DNA of 64,000 bases from assembly GCF_001884045.1 (NCBI RefSeq), contig NZ_MACF01000025.1, positions 124,001-188,000 of the forward strand. Direction: 5' to 3'. Positions 7,020 to 14,474 of the stretch are shown here, one piece after another (positions within the stretch are counted from its first letter, which is position 1; the number at the start of each line of letters is the position of its first letter). The stretch is from Bacillus mobilis (GTDB lineage: Bacteria; Bacillota; Bacilli; Bacillales; Bacillaceae_G). The position numbers and the translations under genes were made by a program. The notes beneath the pieces are model-generated. The model was not told the DNA's origin. It searched no databases and saw only the letters and a list, made by a program, of their open reading frames with translations.

Positions 7020-8345
7020 ATGGGGAAAGATATAAGTAACCATTCAAAATGGTTTGTTTTCACATTATGTTTTATCGTTTTATTAGGACCGATGAATGCA
7101 GTTTTATTTAATGTAGCGTTAGAGGATATGGCTCGTGATTTATCCATTAGCCAATCGAAGGTAAGTTGGGTTGTAGTAGGGTATTCCTTAGTTGTCGGTA
7201 TCGGCTCGATGATATATGGGAAGCTGGCTGATCGTTATAGCGTGAAAAAACTATTAATTATTTCAATTATCATATTTGTAGCGGGTTCTATTATTGGATT
7301 TGTGAATCAATCTTATACGATTACCATTCTTGCAAGGTTAGTGCAGGCGAGTGGAGGAGCGGCGTTTATTGCACTTAGTATGATTGCAGTGGCGAAATTA
7401 GTTGTTCCTGCTAAGAAGCCTGGTGCGTTAGCGATGATTAGTTCTTCTATTGCATTAGCAATAGGTATTGGTCCTTTAGTTGGCGGGGCTATTACGAACA
7501 CATTGGGGTGGCCATATTTATTTTTATTTATGGTTATTTCAGTAGTGGGGATTTTCTTGCTTTTAAAATTTATGCCGGAAGAAGCGCAGCATACGGATGG
7601 AGAGTTTCATTTTGATTACACCGGAGCGGCGTTATTATTTGCATTCATTACGACTGTTTTATTAGGGGTAAATATTAATAGTTGGCTATTTGTGTTATCG
7701 GCTGCTTTCTTATTTTTATTCACGGTTCGTATGAAGAACGCGGAACATCCATTTATTGATATTGAGTTGTTTACAAATAAACCATTTCTTCGTTTAATAG
7801 CGGTCGGATTTATAATGAATGTGGCGCTATGTGCTAGTTTATTATTATTACCATTATTGTTAGGAAGAGAGCACGGATTATCTCCATTCGTTATCGGAAT
7901 CGCACTGTTTGTTGCATCACTCTTTGGTATTGTATCTAGTTTTCTTACTGGAAAGATCGTCCCTTCGTTTGGAAATGTGAATATGATTTATGTAGCGTCT
8001 GCCATTATGATCGTTGGCTTTTTAATTTTAGGGCTTATTCCAAACGGGAACATTGCTGTTATTGTATTGGCGATTATTTTAACGTTTATGAGTTATTCAG
8101 CTATTCAAGTATCAGTAAACACATTTATACCGAAAACATTACATCCAGCTAAAGTTGGAGTCGGTCTTGGTTTATACAATTTAATTAACTTTTTCGGTAT
8201 GGCATTTGGACCAGCTGTAGCGAGCAAAATTATGGAATCTACAAATAGTTATCGTTTGAATTTTATTTTAATTGTCATGTTAATTTCTGCTCATTTCTTC
8301 TTATTAATAGGAATGTCTTCTTTTCAAAAAAAGATGGAGCAATAA
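7020..8345 (+). CDS. MFS drug efflux transporter, DHA2/TetA(L)-like
   Basis: The product has 441 residues from ATG 7020, about 8 nt after AGGAGAGG. It is very hydrophobic, with roughly twelve to fourteen transmembrane segments. Motif A between segments 2 and 3 reads YGKLADRYSVKKLL, and the antiporter motif C appears as IGIGPLVGGAI in segment 5; both are hallmarks of proton-driven drug:H+ antiporters such as TetA(L), TetA(K) and QacA. The N-terminal FNVALEDMARDLSISQSKVSWV is typical of the 14-segment DHA2 group. Specificity is unknown; tetracyclines, biocides or monovalent cations are possible. A strong promoter, a candidate leader peptide and an attenuator precede it, suggesting inducible expression. 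It is not part of the conserved B. subtilis gene order here. Confidence 0.88.
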   Translation: MGKDISNHSKWFVFTLCFIVLLGPMNAVLFNVALEDMARDLSISQSKVSWVVVGYSLVVGIGSMIYGKLADRYSVKKLLIISIIIFVAGSIIGFVNQSYTITILARLVQASGGAAFIALSMIAVAKLVVPAKKPGALAMISSSIALAIGIGPLVGGAITNTLGWPYLFLFMVISVVGIFLLLKFMPEEAQHTDGEFHFDYTGAALLFAFITTVLLGVNINSWLFVLSAAFLFLFTVRMKNAEHPFIDIELFTNKPFLRLIAVGFIMNVALCASLLLLPLLLGREHGLSPFVIGIALFVASLFGIVSSFLTGKIVPSFGNVNMIYVASAIMIVGFLILGLIPNGNIAVIVLAIILTFMSYSAIQVSVNTFIPKTLHPAKVGVGLGLYNLINFFGMAFGPAVASKIMESTNSYRLNFILIVMLISAHFFLLIGMSSFQKKMEQ

Positions 8346-8367
8346 ATACGTACTTTATTATAGAAGA

Positions 8368-8402
8368 AACCGACTTTCGTATAGAAGGTCGGTTATTTTT
8401 CT
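8368..8402 (+). terminator. Terminator of the MFS gene
   Basis: AACCGACTTT (8368-8377) pairs with AAGGTCGGTT (8385-8394), then ATTTTTC. Confidence 0.85.
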
Positions 8403-8484
8403 GTCTTGCAAATTATGAAAAAAAGGAGCAAAATAAAAAAGGTCCTAGTCTATACAGGTACAAATGAAAATTTTCATACAGAAG

Positions 8485-8510
8485 CACTTTAAGTGAGCGA
8501 ACTTAAAGTG
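8485..8510. promoter_or_regulatory. Perfect 10-bp inverted repeat upstream of racE
   Basis: CACTTTAAGT (8485-8494), spacer GAGCGA, ACTTAAAGTG (8501-8510). It ends 7 bp before a TATAAT box (8518-8523) that lacks a clear -35, so it probably binds a regulator of racE. Confidence 0.5.
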
Positions 8511-8556
8511 TGTAAAATATAATGATAAAATAAGATGATGAATGAGAAAACGGGTG

Positions 8557-9366
8557 ATGAAGTTGAATAGAGCAATCGGTGTTATCGATTCAGGAGTTGG
8601 CGGTTTAACAGTAGCGAAGGAATTAATTCGTCAGTTGCCGAAAGAGCGCATTATATATTTAGGGGATACAGCACGTTGCCCTTATGGTCCACGTTCTCGA
8701 GAAGAAGTGCGTCAATTTACGTGGGAAATGACGGAGCATTTACTAGATTTGAATATCAAAATGTTAGTTATTGCGTGTAATACAGCAACTGCGGTTGTAT
8801 TAGAAGAGATGCAGAAACAATTACCAATTCCAGTGGTAGGAGTTATTCACCCAGGATCACGTACAGCTTTAAAAGTGACAAACACGTATCATGTTGGGAT
8901 TATTGGAACGATTGGAACGGTGAAAAGTGGTGCATACGAAGAAGCGTTAAAGTCTATTAATAACCGCGTTATGGTAGAAAGTTTAGCATGTCCGCCTTTC
9001 GTTGAGCTTGTAGAGAGTGGCAATTTTGAAAGTGAAATGGCATATGAAGTTGTAAGAGAAACGTTGCAACCGCTGAAAAATACTGATATTGATACACTTA
9101 TTTTAGGTTGTACACATTATCCGATTTTAGGTCCTGTTATTAAAAAAGTAATGGGAGATAAAGTACAACTCATTAGTTCAGGTGATGAAACAGCGCGCGA
9201 AGTAAGTACAATTTTATACCATAGTAAAATGTTGAATGAGGGAGAAGAACAAAGTGATCATCTCTTCTTAACAACAGGAAAAATAGACCTATTTAAAGAA
9301 ATTGCATCAAAATGGTTCGGTCAACCGATTGAAAATGTGAAACATATTTATTTAGAAAAAGAATAA
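8557..9366 (+). CDS. racE: Glutamate racemase
   Basis: The product has 269 residues starting [22 protein letters not shown] 8557 gives the known RacE-type N-terminus; an ATG at 8542 and a TTG at 8563 are alternatives, the latter best spaced from GGGTGATG. The enzyme interconverts L- and D-glutamate without cofactor, supplying D-Glu for peptidoglycan (and for poly-gamma-glutamate where made). The two catalytic cysteines are in VIACNTATA and LGCTHYP, with the substrate-binding [11 protein letters not shown]. Cereus-group strains usually have two racemases; this copy matches the RacE2 type. It heads the conserved racE-gerM-rph block; the MarR-like gene ysmB found after racE in B. subtilis is absent here. 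Confidence 0.95.
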   Translation: MKLNRAIGVIDSGVGGLTVAKELIRQLPKERIIYLGDTARCPYGPRSREEVRQFTWEMTEHLLDLNIKMLVIACNTATAVVLEEMQKQLPIPVVGVIHPGSRTALKVTNTYHVGIIGTIGTVKSGAYEEALKSINNRVMVESLACPPFVELVESGNFESEMAYEVVRETLQPLKNTDIDTLILGCTHYPILGPVIKKVMGDKVQLISSGDETAREVSTILYHSKMLNEGEEQSDHLFLTTGKIDLFKEIASKWFGQPIENVKHIYLEKE

Positions 9367-9387
9367 TAGTAGAATTCATATAAGTGA

Positions 9388-9414
9388 ACTCCTGAGAAAT
9401 CAGGAGTTTTTTGT
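9388..9414 (+). terminator. Terminator of racE
   Basis: AACTCCTG (9388-9395) / CAGGAGTT (9402-9409), then TTTTG. Confidence 0.85.
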
Positions 9415-9496
9415 TTAGAAGAAGCACAGCTTGTTCTAAAACATGAAACAGCTCGTATACATAATAGTACAAACTTAGATTTTAGGGGGGAATGGC

Positions 9497-10546
9497 ATGC
9501 CTAAATCCACTTTTAAATGGGTTGTTGGTGCTACTGTGAGCGCTGTTTTACTAACAGGGTGTGGCTTTATAAATCAGGAGAAAGCAACGGAACAAATTGA
9601 TCCGCCAAAACAAGTTACGTATACAGAGGGTGGAAAGAAAGAAGTAGCTAAGAAAGATAAGCAAGGACAAATGGTGAATAGAGAATTATACCTTGTTGAT
9701 AAAAATGGTTATGTTGTACCGCAAACGTTAGCTGTACCTACTCCGAAAGCAAATGAGGTTATTCAGCAAACGTTAGAGTACCTTGTGAAAGATGGACCGG
9801 TAACGAATTTATTACCGAATGGGTTCCGTGCAGTTATTCCAGCAAATACATCGATGACCTTAGATTTGAAAAAAGATGGGACGGCAGTCATTGATTTCTC
9901 TAATGAAATGAAAAACTATGCAAAAGAAGAAGAACGTCAAATTGTTGAGTCAATAGCGTGGACGTTGACGCAATTTAAAGAAGTAAAACAAGTGCAGTTC
10001 CAAATAAATGGTGAGAAATTGGCGAAGATGCCTGTTGGTGGTACCCCGCTTGGTGAAGGGGTGAGCCGTGCTAACGGTATCAACTTCGATGACGAGCAAG
10101 TAGCGGATGTAACAAATACAAAACCAGTTACACTTTATTTTATGGCACAAAATAATAATAAACAGCAATACTACGTACCCGTAACACGCCGCGTTGTAGA
10201 AGGAAAAGAAAATGATTACGCAGCAATTATAGATGAGCTTGTAAAAGGACCGATTCATCAGTCACTTTTAAATGATTTTAATCCAGGAGTTAAGCTTATT
10301 ACGAACCCGAAATTACAAGATGGAAATCTTACATTAAACTTTAACGAAAATATATTTATAAACCCAGATAAAAATATGGTTTCAAATTACGTATTGAAGT
10401 CGTTAGTTTTATCTTTAACAGAAAAGAAAGGCGTGAAAAGTGTTTCTATTGAAGTAAATGGTAAAGCAAATCTTATAGATGAAAAGGGCGGAAAGTTAAT
10501 AAAACCTGTAGATCGTCCAGAAAACGTGAATACAGGTAGTTTTTAA
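9497..10546 (+). CDS. gerM: GerM, sporulation/germination lipoprotein with two GerMN domains
   Basis: The product has 349 residues. The N-terminal signal has the lipobox LLTGCGF, with the lipidated Cys at residue 22, so it is an outer-face membrane lipoprotein. Two tandem GerMN (sporulation and spore germination) domains follow, roughly residues 65-185 and 205-330. Their repeated cores read [18 protein letters not shown] and [20 protein letters not shown]. subtilis GerM is sigmaE-dependent and helps localise the SpoIIIA-SpoIIQ channel between mother cell and forespore. The start follows TTAGGGGGG. The position between racE and rph is the same as in B. subtilis. Confidence 0.95.
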   Translation: MPKSTFKWVVGATVSAVLLTGCGFINQEKATEQIDPPKQVTYTEGGKKEVAKKDKQGQMVNRELYLVDKNGYVVPQTLAVPTPKANEVIQQTLEYLVKDGPVTNLLPNGFRAVIPANTSMTLDLKKDGTAVIDFSNEMKNYAKEEERQIVESIAWTLTQFKEVKQVQFQINGEKLAKMPVGGTPLGEGVSRANGINFDDEQVADVTNTKPVTLYFMAQNNNKQQYYVPVTRRVVEGKENDYAAIIDELVKGPIHQSLLNDFNPGVKLITNPKLQDGNLTLNFNENIFINPDKNMVSNYVLKSLVLSLTEKKGVKSVSIEVNGKANLIDEKGGKLIKPVDRPENVNTGSF

Positions 10547-10576
10547 TCGTCAATAATTTGATATACTTAAGTAAGA

Positions 10577-10610
10577 AAGGGGAATTGCTTTTTGAGTTCC
10601 CCTTCTTTTA
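10577..10610 (+). terminator. Terminator of gerM
   Basis: AAGGGGAA (10577-10584) / TTCCCCTT (10597-10604), then CTTTTA. Confidence 0.8.
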
Positions 10611-10674
10611 TTGTATACATATCATACATTTAAATTTGGCTATACTAACAAGTAGTTATGAGGAGGTTATTTTT

Positions 10675-11412
10675 ATGCGAGTAGATGGTAGAGAGAAAAC
10701 AGAATTACGCCATATACATATTCATACGAATTATTTAAAAAATCCAGAGGGATCAGTATTAATTGAGGTTGGGGATACAAAGGTAATTTGCTCAGCGACA
10801 ATTGAAGAGCGTGTCCCTCCGTTTATGCGTGGAGAAGGAAAGGGCTGGGTAACAGCTGAATATGCGATGATTCCACGTGCAACAGAACAACGTACAATTA
10901 GGGAGTCAAGTAAAGGGAAAGTAACAGGACGTACAATGGAAATCCAGCGCTTAATTGGACGAGCTTTACGTGCGGTAGTTGACCTAGAAGCACTTGGTGA
11001 AAGAACAGTTTGGATTGATTGTGATGTTATTCAAGCGGATGGCGGAACGAGAACTGCTTCTATTACAGGTGCATATGTAGCAATGGTATTAGCGTTTGAG
11101 AAGTTATTACAAGCAGAAAAAGTATCTAAAATTCCAGTAAAAGATTATTTAGCAGCAACGTCAGTAGGGATTGTTGAAGAACAAGGTGTTGTTTTAGATT
11201 TAAACTACGTAGAAGATTCTAAAGCAGACGTTGATATGAACGTAATTATGACTGGAAAAGGCCAGTTTGTTGAAGTACAAGGAACTGGAGAAGAAGCGAC
11301 GTTTAGCAGAGCACAGTTAAATGAATTACTTGATGCTGCGGAACAAGGTATTTTCCAACTGATTGACATGCAAAAAGAAGCGTTAGGCGACATCGTATCT
11401 CATATAGAGTAG
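10675..11412 (+). CDS. rph: Ribonuclease PH
   Basis: The product has 245 residues. It begins [16 protein letters not shown] at ATG 10675, 8 nt after AGGAGG; the longer open frame from 10558 overlaps the gerM terminator. RNase PH is a phosphorolytic 3'-5' exonuclease that trims the 3' ends of tRNA precursors. The family core [21 protein letters not shown] and the phosphate/active-site segments [21 protein letters not shown] and [20 protein letters not shown] are all intact. It is the first gene of a tight operon with rdgB (11-bp gap) and the phosphodiesterase gene, as in B. subtilis (rph-ysnA-ysnB). Confidence 0.97.
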   Translation: MRVDGREKTELRHIHIHTNYLKNPEGSVLIEVGDTKVICSATIEERVPPFMRGEGKGWVTAEYAMIPRATEQRTIRESSKGKVTGRTMEIQRLIGRALRAVVDLEALGERTVWIDCDVIQADGGTRTASITGAYVAMVLAFEKLLQAEKVSKIPVKDYLAATSVGIVEEQGVVLDLNYVEDSKADVDMNVIMTGKGQFVEVQGTGEEATFSRAQLNELLDAAEQGIFQLIDMQKEALGDIVSHIE

Positions 11413-11423
11413 AGGTGGAAAGT

Positions 11424-12032
11424 ATGAAACAAGTTGTTGTAGCGACAAAAAATATGGGGAAAGTACGTGAATTTGCTGAGTTATTTGAGCGATTTGATTT
11501 AGAAGTAAAATCATTACACGATTTTCCTCATATTGAAGAAGTCGAAGAAACTGGTGAAACATTTGAAGAAAATGCAATCTTAAAAGCGGATAGTCTGAGC
11601 AAACAGCTGAATGCGATTGTAATTGCGGATGATTCAGGTCTTATTGTAGATGCCTTAAATGGAAAGCCAGGTGTGTATTCAGCTCGTTTTGCTGGAGAGC
11701 CGAAGGATGATCAAGCGAATATTGATAAAGTGTTACAAGAATTAAATGAGATAGCGCTTGATAAGCGTAAAGCTCGCTTCTACTGCGCATTAGCAGTGGC
11801 TTTCCCTGAAGGTGATAAAAAGCCTGTCATTGTAAACGGGACGTGTGAAGGGTATATTTTAGAACAGCGCCGCGGAGACAAAGGCTTTGGATATGATCCG
11901 ATTTTTTATGTAGAAGAATATAAAAAAGCGATGGCGGAACTAAGCTCAGATGAGAAAAATGCCATTAGTCACCGCGGACGTGCTCTCCGTAAGCTAGAAG
12001 AAAAAATCCCTGAATGGTTTTTAGGAGAATAA
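11424..12032 (+). CDS. rdgB: dITP/XTP pyrophosphatase, RdgB/HAM1 family
   Basis: The product has 202 residues. ATG 11424 is preceded by AGAGGTGG at 11411-11418; GTG 11415 lies inside that site and is rejected. The enzyme hydrolyses non-canonical purine triphosphates (dITP, XTP) to monophosphates, keeping them out of DNA and RNA. Family motifs are [11 protein letters not shown] at the N-terminus, [36 protein letters not shown] and GFGYDPIF, and the C-terminal SHRGRAL. It corresponds to B. subtilis YsnA and is translated in an operon with rph, 11 bp upstream. Confidence 0.96.
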   Translation: MKQVVVATKNMGKVREFAELFERFDLEVKSLHDFPHIEEVEETGETFEENAILKADSLSKQLNAIVIADDSGLIVDALNGKPGVYSARFAGEPKDDQANIDKVLQELNEIALDKRKARFYCALAVAFPEGDKKPVIVNGTCEGYILEQRRGDKGFGYDPIFYVEEYKKAMAELSSDEKNAISHRGRALRKLEEKIPEWFLGE

Positions 12033-12045
12033 GGGAGAGAGATTG

Positions 12046-12549
12046 ATGAAAGCTTTAATCGTAAGCGATAGTCATAGCTCTGTGAAGGAATTACAGCAGT
12101 TAAAAGAGAAATATGAAGGGAAAGTAGATATCATGATTCATTGCGGTGATTCAGAGCTAACGCCTGCTCATGAAGAGCTGCAAGGTTTCCATGTTGTAAA
12201 AGGGAACTGTGATTATGCTAACTTTCAAGATGAAATTGTAACTGATGTAGATGGCATTCGTTTCGTAGTTGTGCACGGACATCGTCATAACGTGAAAATG
12301 ACATTACAAACATTAGCGTACCACGCAGAAGAGGTAGGGGCGCAAGTTGCATGCTTCGGACACTCTCACGTATTAGGTGCAGAATTAATTGACGGCGTTT
12401 TATTTATTAATCCAGGCAGTGTTTTATTACCACGTCAGCGTGTAGAAAAGACATTTGCTTTATTAGAAATGGATGAAAATCAAATGGAAGTTCGTTTTGA
12501 AACATTAGACGGACAACTAGTTGAACAAGCAGTTTTTAAAAGAGGATAA
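12046..12549 (+). CDS. YfcE-type metallophosphodiesterase (YsnB)
   Basis: The product has 167 residues. ATG 12046 follows AAGGGAGA; TTG 12043 is the alternative. The calcineurin-like metal ligands are all present: DSH near the N-terminus, HCGDSE, GNCD, VHGHRHN and GHSH. This is the small YfcE/MJ0936 class, which cleaves phosphodiesters in a manganese-dependent way; the cellular substrate is unknown. It is the last gene of the rph-rdgB operon and equals B. subtilis YsnB. Its stop codon lies inside the stem of the operon terminator. Confidence 0.9.
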   Translation: MKALIVSDSHSSVKELQQLKEKYEGKVDIMIHCGDSELTPAHEELQGFHVVKGNCDYANFQDEIVTDVDGIRFVVVHGHRHNVKMTLQTLAYHAEEVGAQVACFGHSHVLGAELIDGVLFINPGSVLLPRQRVEKTFALLEMDENQMEVRFETLDGQLVEQAVFKRG

Positions 12550-12568
12550 GAAAAATTATCCTCTTTTA
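12537..12568 (+). terminator. Terminator of the rph operon
   Basis: AAAAGAGGATAA (12537-12548) pairs with TTATCCTCTTTT (12556-12567). The stop codon is part of the left arm. Confidence 0.7.
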
Positions 12569-12577
12569 AAAAAGGTG

Positions 12578-12606
12578 TTGACTTTATGTATGGTTATACA
12601 TATAAT
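12578..12606 (+). promoter_or_regulatory. sigmaA promoter of the tRNA pair
   Basis: TTGACT (12578-12583), exactly 17 bp, TATAAT (12601-12606): near-consensus, as expected for stable RNA. Confidence 0.85.
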
Positions 12607-12658
12607 AAATATTGTCGATAGGGCAACGGCGCTAACGAAGAAAAATAAAATAACATAT

Positions 12659-12732
12659 GCGGGTGTAGTTTAGTGGTAAAACAAGAGCCTTCCAAGCTCT
12701 GGTCGAGAGTTCGATTCTCTTCACCCGCTCCA
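12659..12732 (+). tRNA. tRNA-Gly (TCC anticodon)
   Basis: The acceptor stem GCGGGTG / CACCCGC closes correctly; the anticodon loop CTTCCAA gives TCC; the T-arm has GTTCGAT. The 3' CCA is encoded (12730-12732). It is transcribed from the promoter at 12578 together with the tRNA-Arg one base downstream. Confidence 0.97.
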
Positions 12733-12733
12733 T

Positions 12734-12810
12734 GTCCCAGTAGCTCAGCCGGATAGAGCATACGCCTTCTAAGCGTACGGTCGGGAGTTCGAATCTCTCC
12801 TGGGACGCTA
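12734..12810 (+). tRNA. tRNA-Arg (TCT anticodon), no encoded CCA
   Basis: GTCCCAG (12734-12740) pairs with CTGGGAC (12800-12806). The anticodon loop is CTTCTAA (TCT, reading AGA/AGG) and the T-loop TTCGAAT is canonical. The discriminator G is followed by CTA instead of CCA, so the end must be rebuilt by the CCA-adding enzyme. The 3' half together with its terminator is repeated at 13438-13504, where the end reads GCCA. This suggests that the present 3' end was supplied by an integrating element. Confidence 0.93.
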
Positions 12811-12850
12811 AAAAAACCTTGTTATCTTTTGATAACAAGGTTTTTTGTTT
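12784..12850 (+). repeat. Direct repeat copy 1 (tRNA-Arg 3' end plus terminator), candidate attL
   Basis: 67 bp from the T-arm through the terminator T-run match 13438-13504 at 62 of 67 positions with no gaps. Mismatches are at 12805, 12809, 12812, 12816 and 12841; the last two compensate each other in the terminator stem. Confidence 0.75.
12815..12847 (+). terminator. Terminator of the tRNA operon
   Basis: AACCTTGTTATC (12815-12826), loop TTTT, GATAACAAGGTT (12831-12842), then TTTT. Confidence 0.9.
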
Positions 12851-12992
12851 GTCTAAAAATTGATGTATGTGCAAGAAGTGTAAAAAATATAACGTAACAT
12901 ATGATAATTATTATATACAACGGATTAAAGTGCATTAAAAAGAGCGCCGTTTATGGACCCTGTTCCTCATATTTAATTTAAAGAATCAATAG

Positions 12993-13184
12993 GTTTATGA
13001 TGGAACTCGAATTCATATCCAGATTCCCCTAATTAATCACTTAGAATGTTATAAAACTTTTTACAATTCTAGTACGATTGAGCAGCTGTGATCGAAACTT
13101 ATTCCCGACAGTGTGTTACAATTAATAGAAGCGGAAAGCGAGAATCTCCAATTGACTGGACGTGTGATGGGTTGGACAGTTTAA
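12993..13184 (+). pseudogene. Degenerate protein-coding remnant inside the tRNA-Arg scar
   Basis: Frame 3 reads as plausible protein from 12993 to a TAA at 13182, interrupted by one TGA at 13089. Segments include SKLIPDSVLQLIEAESENLQ and TGRVMGWTV. The same frame is also closed upstream by TAG at 12990. There is no start codon with a ribosome binding site. I do not recognise the family. It may be the tail of a gene carried by the lost element, or chance; codon composition is the only evidence. Confidence 0.3.
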
Positions 13185-13218
13185 GAAGGTTGTATAAAAA
13201 AAGGGAGATGACGCAAAG

Positions 13219-13419
13219 ATGGCGAGATCAAATGAGAATGATTTAACGGAGAAATTGGCAGAAGGTCACCGAAAATATGGTGATGGCAACTTTACAGTAC
13301 AGAACATCGGTGATGAAACTAACCCGGATTGGACTGTCGTAAAAAATGTGAGGAAGGGATCGGCAGGCATTCACGAAGGCGAAGATATATTAAGACTGCG
13401 ATCAAAATATATAAAATAG
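13219..13419 (+). CDS. Small hypothetical protein in the tRNA-Arg scar
   Basis: The product has 66 residues, is hydrophilic and mixed-charge, with no signal or membrane segment. ATG 13219 is preceded by AAAGGGAGATGA, a fair ribosome binding site. The sequence (MARSNENDLTEKLAEGHRKYG..., DWTVVKNVRKGSAG in the middle) is not one I recognise. It ends 18 bp before the distal tRNA-Arg repeat, so it sits at the right edge of the putative integrated segment and may be a leftover cargo gene or a truncated end of one. Nothing more can be said about function. Confidence 0.55.
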   Translation: MARSNENDLTEKLAEGHRKYGDGNFTVQNIGDETNPDWTVVKNVRKGSAGIHEGEDILRLRSKYIK

Positions 13420-13437
13420 TACGGAAATGGGTGCTCA

Positions 13438-13504
13438 GGAGTTCGAATCTCTCCTGGGGCGCCAAGAAACCCTTGTTATCTTTTGATAACAAGGGTTTTT
13501 GTTT
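13438..13504 (+). repeat. Direct repeat copy 2 (tRNA-Arg 3' fragment plus terminator), candidate attR
   Basis: It is the partner of 12784-12850, offset 654 bp. It contains the T-arm, the 3' acceptor strand with GCGCCA (an intact CCA) and the hairpin terminator, but no 5' half, so it is not a functional tRNA gene. A remnant left when an element integrated at the tRNA 3' end is the simplest explanation. Confidence 0.75.
13468..13501. terminator. Terminator hairpin in the distal repeat
   Basis: AACCCTTGTTATC (13468-13480), TTTT, GATAACAAGGG (13485-13495), TTTTT. It now also lies at the 3' end of the convergent PH-domain gene. Confidence 0.8.
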
Positions 13505-14117
13505 AGTTATTAATAAACTTCTCAAACACAAAACCATAATCTTTCACATTATATTGTTTCTTCGTATCAACGAGCCAGTTAAAGGCGATCTCGTTCATTT
13601 CTTTAAATTGTTCAGCTAAATTTACTTGTGCGTTTGAAATACGGCTGAAAGCGTTAGATGCCATATCTAGACTTTTGTGTGCATACTGCAATGTAATATC
13701 GTTGTCGTATGAGATTTCTTCAATTTTAAGTAAAGCTTTATATAAATCTTTTAATTCTTCAATATGTTTTTTATGAACATCAATTGAATAATGCTCATCG
13801 CCCATTTGGAACTTAATTTCAACATCTAAATCAATTGTTCCAGCAGTTTCAAGTGCTACGTTTTTAATTTGATATTTACTATAGCTAAAGCGGCGTAGTG
13901 TACGTTTTTTACTTGTCGCACTTGTGCCATCTAGGTGGATTAATCCTTTATTTGTGAAACAATATTCATCTGATTTTGATTTAATTAGAAAATAAATTTT
14001 CTCCCCGTCTTCATGCATCACATAATCATCAGCATCAACTTTATCGTAATCTTTCGGTGTGATGACAGATCCTACATCGCTTAGTCCTAATACATCCGCA
14101 GCCATTTTTTTAAACAT
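13503..14117 (-). CDS. PH-domain (bPH, YvbH-like) protein
   Basis: The product has 204 residues from the minus-strand ATG at 14117, with AGGGGG about 8 nt upstream; the longer frame to 14201 is rejected. The N-terminal half (residues about 10-130, including YFLIKSKSDEYCFTNKGLIHLDG and KRTLRRFSYSKYQIKNVALETAG) looks like the bacterial PH-like domain of the B. subtilis YvbH family, which has the same length. The C-terminal part is helical. No membrane segment. Function is unknown; such proteins are soluble and may bind a partner at the membrane. The stop codon lies within the distal tRNA-repeat, so this gene directly abuts the scar. Confidence 0.8.
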   Translation of the reverse strand: MFKKMAADVLGLSDVGSVITPKDYDKVDADDYVMHEDGEKIYFLIKSKSDEYCFTNKGLIHLDGTSATSKKRTLRRFSYSKYQIKNVALETAGTIDLDVEIKFQMGDEHYSIDVHKKHIEELKDLYKALLKIEEISYDNDITLQYAHKSLDMASNAFSRISNAQVNLAEQFKEMNEIAFNWLVDTKKQYNVKDYGFVFEKFINN

Positions 14118-14474
14118 ATATAATCCCCCTTTTAAATTCTTAATTGTATAAAAATATATTAACACGATTTTAATACAGTGTTTTCTTATAAATGAAAACA
14201 TTTGAAGGTAAGTGAAGGAAAGTAACGAATAATTATTTCAATCCTAAGTTATTTAGTAAATCTATTAGTTTAAGGGCGGATTCTCTGAAAAATAACTACG
14301 AGAAAAACAAGTGATTACAGAGAAATTCCGTGATGCCATCTGAAGTAATAGGGGGTGTTTTTCTCTCCCTTTTGAAATCTTACAATTCTGTAAGGTAACT
14401 GTAAGGAAGTTCGATGGTAACAAATTGCTAATCCTCTATAATAAAGGTAACAACGATAAAACGAGGAGGAAGAA
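14118..14474. other. Intergenic control region between the PH-domain gene and the 34-aa gene
   Basis: 357 bp without a gene. It holds an inverted repeat CTTACA-attc-TGTAAG (14379-14394), a second TGTAAGG 11 bp further (14400-14406) and a TATAAT box (14437-14442) without a good -35, suggesting an activator-dependent promoter for 14475. The part nearer the PH-domain gene shows nothing distinctive. Confidence 0.5.

Noticed and set aside
6884-7039. 51-codon plus-strand frame starting ATG 6884 that overlaps the pump start
   Set aside because: No ribosome binding site, passes through the terminator hairpin and overlaps the true MFS N-terminus in another frame.
12632-12874. 80-codon open frame on the minus strand across both tRNA genes
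   Set aside because: It is the complement of tRNA-Gly, tRNA-Arg and their terminator; stable RNA genes explain the sequence fully and there is no ribosome binding site.
13319-13619. Open frames on both strands across the distal tRNA-Arg repeat (13319-13537 minus, 13329-13619 plus)
   Set aside because: They run through the hairpin terminator and overlap the YvbH-like gene and the small 13219 gene. Their protein sequences reflect the repeat and not a coding family.
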